Shown here piece by piece: positions 1 to 6,096 of a stretch of DNA of 18,490 bases (position 1 is its first letter; each line of letters opens with the position of its first letter). The notes below the pieces were generated by a model, which was not told where the DNA came from, ran no database searches, and saw only the letters and a list, made by a program, of their open reading frames with translations. The stretch lies in the NCBI GenBank assembly GCA_013001485.1, contig JABDMN010000343.1:1-18490 (forward strand), written 5' to 3'. Both the position numbers and the translations under genes were made by a program. This DNA is from Acidimicrobiia bacterium. Its GTDB lineage: Bacteria; Actinomycetota; Acidimicrobiia; Spongiisociales; UBA5794.

Positions 1-101
1 GTGTTGGCCAGCCGTTCTCGCGCTTCGATCGCGCCATCGCTGAGCCGGACTACAGCCAGTTTCGTCCCTCCGAGATCGACGCCGACGGTGACGCGGCTCA
101 C
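1..101 (-). CDS. ROK-family sugar kinase (glucokinase-like), N-terminal fragment
   Basis: Only the first 33 codons are present; the gene runs off the left edge. The product starts M(GTG)-SRVTVGVDLGGTKLAVV. The segment VGVDLGGTK is the N-terminal phosphate-binding motif of ROK proteins and related hexokinase/actin-fold sugar kinases, which transfer phosphate from ATP (or polyphosphate in some actinobacteria) to glucose or another sugar in the cytoplasm. The ROK signature with its Cys-rich zinc site would lie further on and is not visible, so a ROK repressor or an N-acetylhexosamine kinase is possible, although no DNA-binding domain precedes the kinase motif. The GTG start overlaps the TGA of the upstream 66-residue gene in a GTGA tetranucleotide, which fixes the start and suggests translational coupling. 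Confidence 0.85.
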   Translation of the reverse strand, partial: MSRVTVGVDLGGTKLAVVRLSDGAIEARERLAN

Positions 102-298
102 TCGACCTCGATGCGCGTGGGACCTTCGGGCTCGTTGGTCGGGTCATCGCCACGACGTGCCTTGACGATCTCGTCGAGGAGCGCCCCGACTCCGGCCACG
201 ACCTCGTAGCCGGCCTTGATCATGTGGAGCCCGGCTCGCCGCAGCCCGACCCGGACTGCATCACCCAGCTCGCCGTCAGGTGTGGGTTGATCGTTCAT
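98..298 (-). CDS. Small conserved-looking protein of unknown function (66 aa)
   Basis: I do not recognise this protein. It is acidic at both ends, with a central stretch of about residues 14-48 that could form an amphipathic helix (AVRVGLRRAGLHMIKAGYEV, then VVAGVGALLDEIVKARRG). The tail, rich in Pro, Glu and Asp, looks disordered. There is no signal peptide, cysteine or obvious membrane segment. It is supported as a real gene by its position: its ATG shares one base with the stop of the ArsA-like gene (TGATG), and its TGA overlaps the GTG of the ROK kinase by 4 nt, so it sits in a fully coupled four-gene series. From memory, small helical proteins occur between ArsA/SRPBCC genes and glucokinase in other actinobacteria (for example the DUF5304 neighbourhood in Streptomyces). 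Membership of that family is a guess. Confidence 0.75.
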   Translation of the reverse strand: MNDQPTPDGELGDAVRVGLRRAGLHMIKAGYEVVAGVGALLDEIVKARRGDDPTNEPEGPTRIEVE

Positions 299-1467
299 CA
301 GTTCTCCAGAACGAACGTGACGCGCAGGACACCTGCATCGAGCTTCGCCCTCTTGACCACGCGTCGCTTCAGAGAGTCGGGTAGCACCAGCGACCTCTTG
401 TAGGCCCCCACGGTGATGTAGAGCTCGTCGTCCTGGCGCAGCACCCCGACGTCGCCCTTTTCGGCAAACGGCATCTTCATCTCGACGATGACGTCGTCTC
501 CGTCGTTGGTAATCGTGAAGGCGCGGCCGCCGTTCATTCGCTCGACAGGGTCGCGGTCCCCATAGAGCTCATCGGCAAGCAGTCGCAGCATCTCCATGCC
601 GACCATCTCGTGGTCGAACAGGCGAAGCTTGAGGATGTCGACATCGACGAACCCATCCTCGATTGCAGCCAGGTGGTCCTGTTGGATCTCCCTCCAGCGC
701 TTGAAGTAAGGATCCGTCACCGAATCGGGAAGGACCCGGTTCACCACTACCCCGTCTACGGCGTAGCCAAACAGGCCCAGGTAGGTGTAGGTCCTCCGGG
801 CCTCGGCAATGACCATCTTCTCCGGGTTGAGGACCAGCCGTGCCGTGGTGACCTCCTCGTCGGCGAGGATCTCCCGGATCCCGTCGAGCCGGTCGTAGAA
901 GTTGGAGGCCGCCTCGAATACACCGTCATCGGCGATGGGCATCGATGTGACCTTGTTGAGGACGGGCCGCACAACCTTCGCCACCCTCCGGCCCATCGGG
1001 AAGATCCGCTCCATGTACCAAGAGAGAACCTCGGGCAGAGAGAGGAGCCGCAGGGTCTCGGCAGTGGGTGCGCAGTCGACGACGATGACGTCGAACTCCT
1101 CGGACCGCACGTGCTCACGCACGTCGGCGAGGGCGAATAGTTCGTCCATGCCCGGAAACACGGTGAGCTCCTCGGCCTGGACTCCCTTCAGGCCTGTCCA
1201 GTCGAACAGTTCTGTGAGGTGGTCACGTACCTCGCCCCAGGACTCTTCGAGTCTCTTCTGAGAGTCGATCTGCTGAGCCGACAGGTTCTCGGTGATGATG
1301 GTTGGCCGATCGCCCAATTCCCGCCCGAACGCATCGGCCAGCGAGTGAGCGGGATCGGTGGACATGACGAGCGCCCGATACCCCATGTCGGCAGCACGGA
1401 GAGCCGTTGCCGCAGACACCGTGGTCTTGCCGACGCCGCCCTTGCCGGTGACAAGGAGGACTCGCAT
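298..1467 (-). CDS. ArsA/Get3-family P-loop ATPase with C-terminal HSP20-like domain
   Basis: The 389-residue product has the deviant Walker A motif GKGGVGKTT (residues 8-16), the STDPAHSL motif (37-43 region) and the switch sequence DCAPTAETLRLL (131-142), all typical of the ArsA/Get3/GET3 class of SIMIBI ATPases. Residues about 313-389 form the small beta-rich C-terminal domain (FTITNDGDDVIVEMKMPF onward) that many bacterial ArsA-like proteins carry and that resembles a small heat-shock fold. The family ranges from arsenite-efflux ATPases to tail-anchored protein targeting. Here there is one cysteine only (Cys132), no metal-binding Cys cluster, no CxxC as in Get3, one ATPase half, and no ars genes nearby, so arsenite export is unlikely. 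The reading frame stays open to 1671, but the start at 1467 is chosen because MRVLLVTGKGG is the normal N terminus and its ATG shares a base with the upstream stop (TGATG). Confidence 0.9.
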   Translation of the reverse strand: MRVLLVTGKGGVGKTTVSAATALRAADMGYRALVMSTDPAHSLADAFGRELGDRPTIITENLSAQQIDSQKRLEESWGEVRDHLTELFDWTGLKGVQAEELTVFPGMDELFALADVREHVRSEEFDVIVVDCAPTAETLRLLSLPEVLSWYMERIFPMGRRVAKVVRPVLNKVTSMPIADDGVFEAASNFYDRLDGIREILADEEVTTARLVLNPEKMVIAEARRTYTYLGLFGYAVDGVVVNRVLPDSVTDPYFKRWREIQQDHLAAIEDGFVDVDILKLRLFDHEMVGMEMLRLLADELYGDRDPVERMNGGRAFTITNDGDDVIVEMKMPFAEKGDVGVLRQDDELYITVGAYKRSLVLPDSLKRRVVKRAKLDAGVLRVTFVLEN

Positions 1468-1907
1468 CAGGCCCCTTCGACTCGTTTCTTGAGGCCCCGC
1501 AACGCTGTAGACACAATGGTCTTCTCGGCCTGGCGGCGGAGAAACCCGGGAACAGTGAACGACGGATCGACTTTCAACGCGTACACGACCTCGGTGGTTC
1601 CATCCTCGAGCTCGATGAACTCGTAGCTGCCGTCCATCGAGCGGATGTCGGGACCTTCCTCGGCCTCCCACGAGAACCCGCTCTCGCGGTCGTGGTCATA
1701 CACGAGGGTGTAGGTGATCTCCTTGATCATGGCCTCGGTGACGAACGTGGCCCGTGCCGGTCGGCCTTCGTCGTCCTCTTCGTGCACCTCGACGGTCTTC
1801 ACAGCCGATGCCCACTCCGGGTACGCCATGAGGTCGACGGCAACTGCCTCGACATCCTCGGGTGAGGCGTCAACGACGATCGACTGGACGGTGCCTTCTG
1901 CAGCCAT
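1467..1907 (-). CDS. SRPBCC (START/Bet v1-like) family protein
   Basis: The 146-residue product begins MAAEGTVQSIVVDASPEDVEAVAVDLMAYPEWASAV split by normal strand/helix spacing, which is the start of the polyketide cyclase/dehydrase or coenzyme-Q-binding branch of SRPBCC proteins: a first strand, the PxDVxxxxxD helix and the motif YPEW. Strands follow through residues 35-115, and a long C-terminal helix covers about 120-146. Such proteins bind a hydrophobic ligand in a helix-grip cavity; the ligand cannot be read from sequence. There is no signal peptide. The stop overlaps the start of the ArsA-like ATPase by one base. Upstream is a 74-bp gap, and a TAGCCT hexamer at 1917-1922 (minus) lies 9 nt before the ATG, so a separate transcript with a very short leader could start here. 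The pairing with an ArsA-like ATPase suggests a shared role in handling membrane or hydrophobic cargo, which is inference. Confidence 0.85.
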   Translation of the reverse strand: MAAEGTVQSIVVDASPEDVEAVAVDLMAYPEWASAVKTVEVHEEDDEGRPARATFVTEAMIKEITYTLVYDHDRESGFSWEAEEGPDIRSMDGSYEFIELEDGTTEVVYALKVDPSFTVPGFLRRQAEKTIVSTALRGLKKRVEGA

Positions 1908-1981
1908 AGATCGCTCAGGCTAGCGACCCTCGAAGTCTCGATCGCCGGTCGGGAGGTCGGTACGTCGCTCGAGATCGACCG

Positions 1982-2737
1982 TCAGGACTCGTGGCGATAC
2001 GGACGACCTGTTGCCCGGAAGTACCCGACGTTCACGCACCTCGTGGACCCGACTCTCCACGAGATCGCCTGGGGCTGGTGGATGTCCCCGAAGTAGTGGA
2101 AGGAAGGGCGATGCGAGTCGAGGTAGTCCCGCACGGCAGCAGAGCCTTTCTGGCGACCACCGACGACGTCCGACGACAGCGGCGAGAGGGCGGGAGGCAC
2201 GTGGGTGCAGAGGACGTCCACGTCACCAAGGCGTCCCAGCTTGGCGGCCATATCGTCTTCGGAGACTTCACCCGGGGTGCCGATCGTCTGCATGCCGCCA
2301 CCAACCATGCCAACCGACAGCCCATCGATCTCGACCACCTCGCCATCCACGAACCTGCTGCCTTCGGGAAGGCTGTCTCGCAGGATGCTGGGCCGGTCCA
2401 CGTTCCCGTACAGCACGTATGACTCGGCGCCGGTGAGAGCGGACGCAGTGGCTGCATAGGCCTCGTCGACCAGCTGGTCATAGCGAGTCCGCAGCGTGTC
2501 GGCTCGCCCCTCGGAGAACTCGTGCCACACGGCGGCGGCGCCTTCGTAGTCCCCGGCGGTGCGGAGCTCGACGACCCGGGCGACGAAGTCCTTGCCACAC
2601 ACGTCGGCGATCATCCCGTCGAGCGTGCGGTAGTCGATGAAGTTGAGCAGGTCGCCCAGCACCAGGATCGGTTCGTCGGTACGTGCCACCCGGGCGAGAG
2701 CATCGAAGGCGCCGTGGACGTCGGCAACCAGAAGCAT
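1982..2737 (-). CDS. Calcineurin-like metallophosphoesterase
   Basis: The 251-residue product has the metal-binding blocks of calcineurin-like phosphoesterases in order: DVH (Asp6, His8), GDLL (Asp29), GNVD near residue 130, THVPP and GDIHQP near the C terminus. The last block replaces the usual GHTH with GDIH, and the third has Asp rather than His after GNV, so the metal site differs somewhat from the textbook form. No signal peptide or transmembrane segment is seen, and the protein should be cytoplasmic. The substrate is unknown. The frame stays open upstream to 2920, but the ATG at 2737 is chosen because MLLVADVHGAF is the expected first strand and because it shares a base with the upstream stop (TGATG). 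It ends the set QueG / zinc-ribbon / small membrane protein / phosphoesterase, and 74 bp separates it from the SRPBCC gene. Confidence 0.88.
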   Translation of the reverse strand: MLLVADVHGAFDALARVARTDEPILVLGDLLNFIDYRTLDGMIADVCGKDFVARVVELRTAGDYEGAAAVWHEFSEGRADTLRTRYDQLVDEAYAATASALTGAESYVLYGNVDRPSILRDSLPEGSRFVDGEVVEIDGLSVGMVGGGMQTIGTPGEVSEDDMAAKLGRLGDVDVLCTHVPPALSPLSSDVVGGRQKGSAAVRDYLDSHRPSFHYFGDIHQPQAISWRVGSTRCVNVGYFRATGRPYRHES

Positions 2738-3012
2738 CAGTCGAGAGCTCTGGTGAGCAGAACGGCCCCCACCGCCCCGGCCACAGCCGCGCCCACGCCG
2801 ACCAGGGTGGCCCAACCGGCGAAGTCGGCTGAGATGCCCGCCATCCCGAACCCGACCATCGCGGCGATGACTGCCTTGCCGGTCGCACCGAGGCCATTGT
2901 CGGGATGCAGCCAATCCCACCCCTCGAGGTTCGAGGCAAGGGCGGCCATCACGATCCAGGCCAGCAGGGCGACGATGCCCAACGACAGGGACAGGGCAAA
3001 GAGGGCGGTCAC
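2737..3012 (-). CDS. Small two-segment membrane protein of unknown function (91 aa)
   Basis: I do not recognise this protein. It starts at a GTG that overlaps the stop of the zinc-ribbon gene as GTGA. The product is 91 residues: a hydrophobic helix at about 3-27 (LFALSLSLGIVALLAWIVMAAL), a short polar stretch (SNLEGWDWLHPDNG, about 27-40), then a long Gly/Ala-rich hydrophobic region at about 46-88 that probably holds two helices. No catalytic motif is visible. The start at 3012 rather than an upstream one is chosen because the longer frame (to 3336) encodes Arg/His-rich sequence that is out-of-frame coding for the upstream gene. Tight overlaps on both sides, with the zinc-ribbon membrane protein and with the phosphoesterase, suggest the three are made together. 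Confidence 0.75.
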   Translation of the reverse strand: MTALFALSLSLGIVALLAWIVMAALASNLEGWDWLHPDNGLGATGKAVIAAMVGFGMAGISADFAGWATLVGVGAAVAGAVGAVLLTRALD

Positions 3013-3614
3013 TCGGTCACCGTGTCCTGAACGGCCTGAAGTGCCTCGACGAGTACAAAGATGATGGCGGCGAAGATCACCACAGCAACGATCGACACCA
3101 CCCGTGGCCGGAGCAGGATGTCGCTGTCGCCGCCGCTGACGGCCACGGAATCGCGAGCCGCCACGACCCACAGGACCACGGCAGCGGTGATGAACAACCA
3201 GCCGATGGGACGACCACCGGTGATGAACAGCACACCAAACCCAGCTGCAAGAGCAACCAGGCCGATGACCGCAGCTCCAGCCAACGGCATGCCGACCGAG
3301 AAGAGGCCGCCGCCGGGGATGGCGAGGCTCCACCATGGGGGTGGGTCTGGCCGGTGCCGCGGTTCGCTGAAACTGTCGTAGATCTCATGGGCGCACTTCG
3401 TGCACACGCTGGTTTCGATCGGATTGGTTGAACCGCACACCCTGCAGATCCAGTCGGTGTCGGACTGACGCTCCTCCACCGCTGTGACGGCTTCAGCAAC
3501 GACCGGATCGGGATGCCGCGGCGCATCGTTGAAGGGCCGGTAACACTGGTTGCACCAGTCGGCCCCCTTGGGGTTCTCTGCTCCGCAATCGCGGCACCGT
3601 ACGGTCTGCGTCAT
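3009..3614 (-). CDS. Double zinc-ribbon membrane protein (201 aa)
   Basis: The N-terminal cytoplasmic part carries two four-cysteine zinc ribbons: Cys7/Cys10 with Cys21/Cys24 (CRDCGAEN...CNQC) and Cys57/Cys60 with Cys71/Cys74 (CRVCGSTN...CTKC), joined by an acidic linker of about 30 residues. A Pro/Arg-rich spacer (82-97) follows, then three hydrophobic segments at about 108-133, 137-153 and 171-192. The layout matches the many zinc-ribbon-plus-membrane proteins of unknown function. The two ribbons could bind a nucleic acid or protein partner or sense metal at the membrane. The ATG at 3614 gives a first ribbon starting at residue 7; the open frame reaches 4031 but overlaps QueG coding and has no family character. 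It starts 17 bp after the QueG stop and overlaps the next gene by 4 nt. Confidence 0.82.
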   Translation of the reverse strand: MTQTVRCRDCGAENPKGADWCNQCYRPFNDAPRHPDPVVAEAVTAVEERQSDTDWICRVCGSTNPIETSVCTKCAHEIYDSFSEPRHRPDPPPWWSLAIPGGGLFSVGMPLAGAAVIGLVALAAGFGVLFITGGRPIGWLFITAAVVLWVVAARDSVAVSGGDSDILLRPRVVSIVAVVIFAAIIFVLVEALQAVQDTVTE

Positions 3615-3631
3615 CGACCTGAGATCGTAGA

Positions 3632-4747
3632 TCAGTGCCCCGCCTCGGCAGGGGAACCTTCGCATTGGGCGAGCGCAGACTCGATCTCCCGGACAACCTC
3701 GGCGTCCTGCTCCGAGCGCGTTGCGCCGTCGAGGTGGTTCCGAGCCGCTTGGCCTCCAAGACGGCCCAGCGCCCATGCTGCATGAGACCTGACGATTGGG
3801 TCCGGGTTTGCGAGAAGACCTCCTGCCATCGTCACCTCGGCTTCGCCGCCGCCCGAGTTGCCGAGGGCCACGAGCAGGTTGCGGCGCAGGTATCCAGGAC
3901 GTCTCCTTGGGATGTAGAAGTGGTCGAACCGCTCGAGGAGCGCCGCATCGCTGAGCTCCAGAGCCTCGAGTAGGTCGATGCGTCCTCCGCCCTCTCCGGT
4001 TTCCTGGATGAGTCGCTGACCCGGCGGGCATGCATCAAGACACTCATCGCACCCGTAGACCCTGTCGCCCACCGCTTCGCGGAGCTCGATCGGTATCGAG
4101 CCAGCCGCCTGAAGCAGGTGGGCCAGGCATCTGCGGGCGTCGAGGACCCCGGGGCTGATGAGTGCACCAGTCGGACATGCCGGGATGCAGGCATCGCACG
4201 TCCCGCAGTCGCGCACCATCGGTTCGGTCTCGGGAAGCTCGGCGTCGGTCACCACCGAGCCGAGAAGGATCCACGGTCCGACTCCTGGCGCCAGCACCAT
4301 GGTGCTCTTACCCCACCACGCCACGCCCGCCCGGACGGCCGCGGCACGGTCGACCAGCCGGTTGTCGTCGACGAGTGTCTCAGCCCGGTAGCCCTCGTCG
4401 GTGAGCAAGGTCGCCAAGCGGCCAAGCGCGTTCCGCAAAGGCACGTAGTGATCAGCGGTGGCGAAACGAGCGACTCGCCCGGTGCCGTGCTTTGGCGGAG
4501 ACGGCGAGCCGCTGTCGGGAACGTAGGGATGGGCAGCAACCACCAGACGTCGCGCCCACGGGAAGGACCGGGTGATGTCGGTGGAACGCACCGGGTCGTT
4601 GTAGGTAAAGGTCAACCCTCCGGCCAGACCTGACGCCTTGCGGTCCTCGAGCGTCAGGCGCACGTCATCGAACGGGTCGACATCACATACCCCGATGCCA
4701 GACAGGCCGCTCTCGAGACCGGTGACACTCAAGCGCTCCCACAACAC
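3632..4747 (-). CDS. queG: Epoxyqueuosine reductase-like protein (QueG family)
   Basis: QueG reduces epoxyqueuosine in tRNA to queuosine using cobalamin and two [4Fe-4S] clusters. The 371-residue product has the N-terminal cobalamin-binding region, the active-site block DNRLVDRAAAVRAG (128-141) followed by GVAWWGKST, the ferredoxin-like motif CGTCDACIPACP (Cys181, 184, 187, 191), and the second set Cys207 and CDECLDACP (Cys233, 236, 240). HEAT-like repeats (about 280-365; ALGNSGG, HAAWALGRLGG) form the C terminus, as in the tRNA-binding part of the family. The likely start is GTG at 4747: a TACCCT hexamer on the minus strand ends exactly 6 nt before it and there is no ribosome binding site, which fits a leaderless message. 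No other queuosine gene is in the window. A related cobalamin/Fe-S reductase with another substrate is possible. Confidence 0.87.
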   Translation of the reverse strand: MLWERLSVTGLESGLSGIGVCDVDPFDDVRLTLEDRKASGLAGGLTFTYNDPVRSTDITRSFPWARRLVVAAHPYVPDSGSPSPPKHGTGRVARFATADHYVPLRNALGRLATLLTDEGYRAETLVDDNRLVDRAAAVRAGVAWWGKSTMVLAPGVGPWILLGSVVTDAELPETEPMVRDCGTCDACIPACPTGALISPGVLDARRCLAHLLQAAGSIPIELREAVGDRVYGCDECLDACPPGQRLIQETGEGGGRIDLLEALELSDAALLERFDHFYIPRRRPGYLRRNLLVALGNSGGGEAEVTMAGGLLANPDPIVRSHAAWALGRLGGQAARNHLDGATRSEQDAEVVREIESALAQCEGSPAEAGH

Positions 4748-4776
4748 GGACCGAGGGTACCCCCGGCCCCTGGGAA

Positions 4777-4977
4777 TCAGCCTGTCGCAGCGTCGTCCGG
4801 CCGCACCAATGGGACCAGACGTATCGGCGCAACCAGCCCCGCCTCGGCCAGGTTCTCGAGCGCGGCCGACTCGCCGCCGTCAAGCGTCAGCGGGCCTCCG
4901 TCGATCAGGGCGGTGACGATGCAGTCGTCGCACGCCTCCGTGTGCTGCATGGCGCATGTAGAGCAATCGATGATCAT
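4777..4977 (-). CDS. Small Cys-rich protein of unknown function (66 aa)
   Basis: The product begins MIIDCSTCAMQHTEACDDCIV: four cysteines as Cys5-x2-Cys8-x7-Cys16-x2-Cys19, a spacing that can hold a zinc ion or an iron-sulfur cluster. The rest (about 20-66) is a short segment rich in Gly and acidic residues and then a helix (ESAALENLAEAGLV). I have an impression that short proteins with this N terminus recur in actinobacterial genomes, but I cannot assign a function. The ATG at 4977 is backed by a strong AGGAGG (minus strand, 4983-4988) at 5-nt spacing. A TACGGT hexamer at 5005-5010 (minus) may be its -10 element. It lies 29 bp upstream of the Fe-S enzyme QueG, so a cluster-related or redox role is a natural guess, not shown. 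Confidence 0.75.
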   Translation of the reverse strand: MIIDCSTCAMQHTEACDDCIVTALIDGGPLTLDGGESAALENLAEAGLVAPIRLVPLVRPDDAATG

Positions 4978-4982
4978 GAGGC

Positions 4983-4988
4983 CCTCCT
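4983..4988 (-). promoter_or_regulatory. Ribosome binding site of the small Cys-rich gene
   Basis: The minus strand reads AGGAGG here, five bases before the ATG at 4977. It is the most canonical Shine-Dalgarno sequence in this part of the window and contrasts with the starts of the downstream QueG gene and the divergent oxidoreductase gene, which have none. Confidence 0.8.
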
Positions 4989-5051
4989 CTCTCGTCGTGC
5001 CAGCACCGTACGAACCGGGTGTGACAGATTCGATGGGATGCCGCAGCGCGG

Positions 5052-5063
5052 TAGGTTCACCGC
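5052..5063 (+). promoter_or_regulatory. Possible -10 element for a leaderless oxidoreductase transcript
   Basis: TAGGTT (5052-5057) fits the actinobacterial TANNNT -10 pattern and lies exactly 6 nt before the ATG at 5064, so transcription would begin at or next to the A of the start codon. No Shine-Dalgarno sequence is present and no good -35 hexamer is seen 16-18 nt upstream. The same geometry occurs at several other starts in the window. Confidence 0.5.
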
Positions 5064-6095
5064 ATGAAACTGGGACTCTCGCTCGGATACTTCACAGGCA
5101 ACCTGGCCGACGACTTCACGCTCATCGACGAACTGGAGTCGCTTGGTTTCGACTCGGTCTGGACCGCGGAGGCGTACGGGCTCGACGCCGCCACGCCTCT
5201 CGGTTTCATCGCCGCCCGAACCTCACGCATCAAGATCGGCTCCGGAATCCTGCAGATGCCGGCGCGAACACCTGCGATGACCGCGATGACCGCGGTCACT
5301 CTCGACAAGCTCTCTGGAGGGCGCTTCCTCCTCGGGCTCGGGTTGTCCGGACCGCAGGTCGTCGAAGGCTGGCACGGTGTGCCATACGGGAAACCAATCG
5401 GGAAGACGCGTGAATACGTTTCGATCCTGCGCAAGATCTTCGCCCGGGACGAGCCTGTCACCCACGAGGGCGCCCACTACCAGCTTCCCTATACCGGCGA
5501 CGGCGCTTCAGGCCTCGGCAAACCCCTCAAGATGATCGACAAACCGATCCAGGAAGAGATCCCGATCTACGTCGCTGCCATCGGACCGAAGAACGTGGCT
5601 CTGACTGCAGAAATCGCCGATGGCTGGCTGCCCATTTTCTTCTCCCCCGAACGGTTCCGCGACATCTGGGGCGATTCGCTCGACACGGGGTTTGCGGCCG
5701 CTGGAGACGGCAAGGCCGATCGGTTCGACATCGCTCCCAGCGTGTTCGCCCAGGTCACCAGCGACCTCGACGTCGCCCGTATGCAGGCAAAGCCGATGCT
5801 TGCGCTCTACATCGGCGGCATGGGGGCAAAGGGTCGCAACTTCTACAACGACCTCGCCTGCCGATATGGGTACGAGGAGGCTGCGACCACGGTCCAGGAC
5901 CTGTACCTCGCCGGGAAGAAACGGGAAGCAACGATGGCGGTCCCCGATGAGCTCGTCGACGATGTCAGCCTCATCGGATCCAAGGAACAGATCGCCGATC
6001 GCCTCGCCGCATGGCGAGAGGCCGGAGTCGGCACGCTGATTCTCAACACCATGGACCTGGCCACGATTCGCACCGTGGCCGAAGTGGCCGGCTGA
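5064..6095 (+). CDS. LLM-class (luciferase-like) F420-dependent oxidoreductase
   Basis: The 343-residue product has the TIM-barrel features of bacterial luciferase-like monooxygenases and F420-dependent dehydrogenases: [10 protein letters not shown] at strand 1, [15 protein letters not shown], the block [20 protein letters not shown] with its flavin/F420-contact residues, [20 protein letters not shown], and the C-terminal block [18 protein letters not shown] typical of the family. Length is normal (340-350). It most resembles the F420-type actinobacterial subgroup annotated after mycobacterial Rv3520c, by memory. F420 rather than FMN is inferred from that resemblance and from the actinobacterial context. 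The natural substrate is unknown. Start at ATG 5064 is chosen because it is the family N terminus and follows a leaderless-type -10. It is transcribed away from the Cys-rich/QueG set and converges with the glucosidase, one base apart. Confidence 0.9.
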   Translation: MKLGLSLGYFTGNLADDFTLIDELESLGFDSVWTAEAYGLDAATPLGFIAARTSRIKIGSGILQMPARTPAMTAMTAVTLDKLSGGRFLLGLGLSGPQVVEGWHGVPYGKPIGKTREYVSILRKIFARDEPVTHEGAHYQLPYTGDGASGLGKPLKMIDKPIQEEIPIYVAAIGPKNVALTAEIADGWLPIFFSPERFRDIWGDSLDTGFAAAGDGKADRFDIAPSVFAQVTSDLDVARMQAKPMLALYIGGMGAKGRNFYNDLACRYGYEEAATTVQDLYLAGKKREATMAVPDELVDDVSLIGSKEQIADRLAAWREAGVGTLILNTMDLATIRTVAEVAG

Positions 6096-6096
6096 C

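Noticed and set aside
610..1140. Open frame of 176 codons on the plus strand
   Set aside because: It is antisense to the ArsA-like gene, composition is that of a complementary-strand shadow in G+C-rich DNA, and it has no recognisable motif or ribosome binding site.
298..1467. Arsenical-pump ATPase of an ars operon
   Set aside because: Single cysteine, single ATPase half and no arsB, arsC, arsD or arsR beside it.
298..1671. Longer ArsA-like protein starting at 1671 with a 68-residue N-terminal extension
   Set aside because: The extension overlaps the SRPBCC gene in another frame and is Arg/His-rich with no family character; the P-loop start at 1467 with the TGATG overlap is much better.
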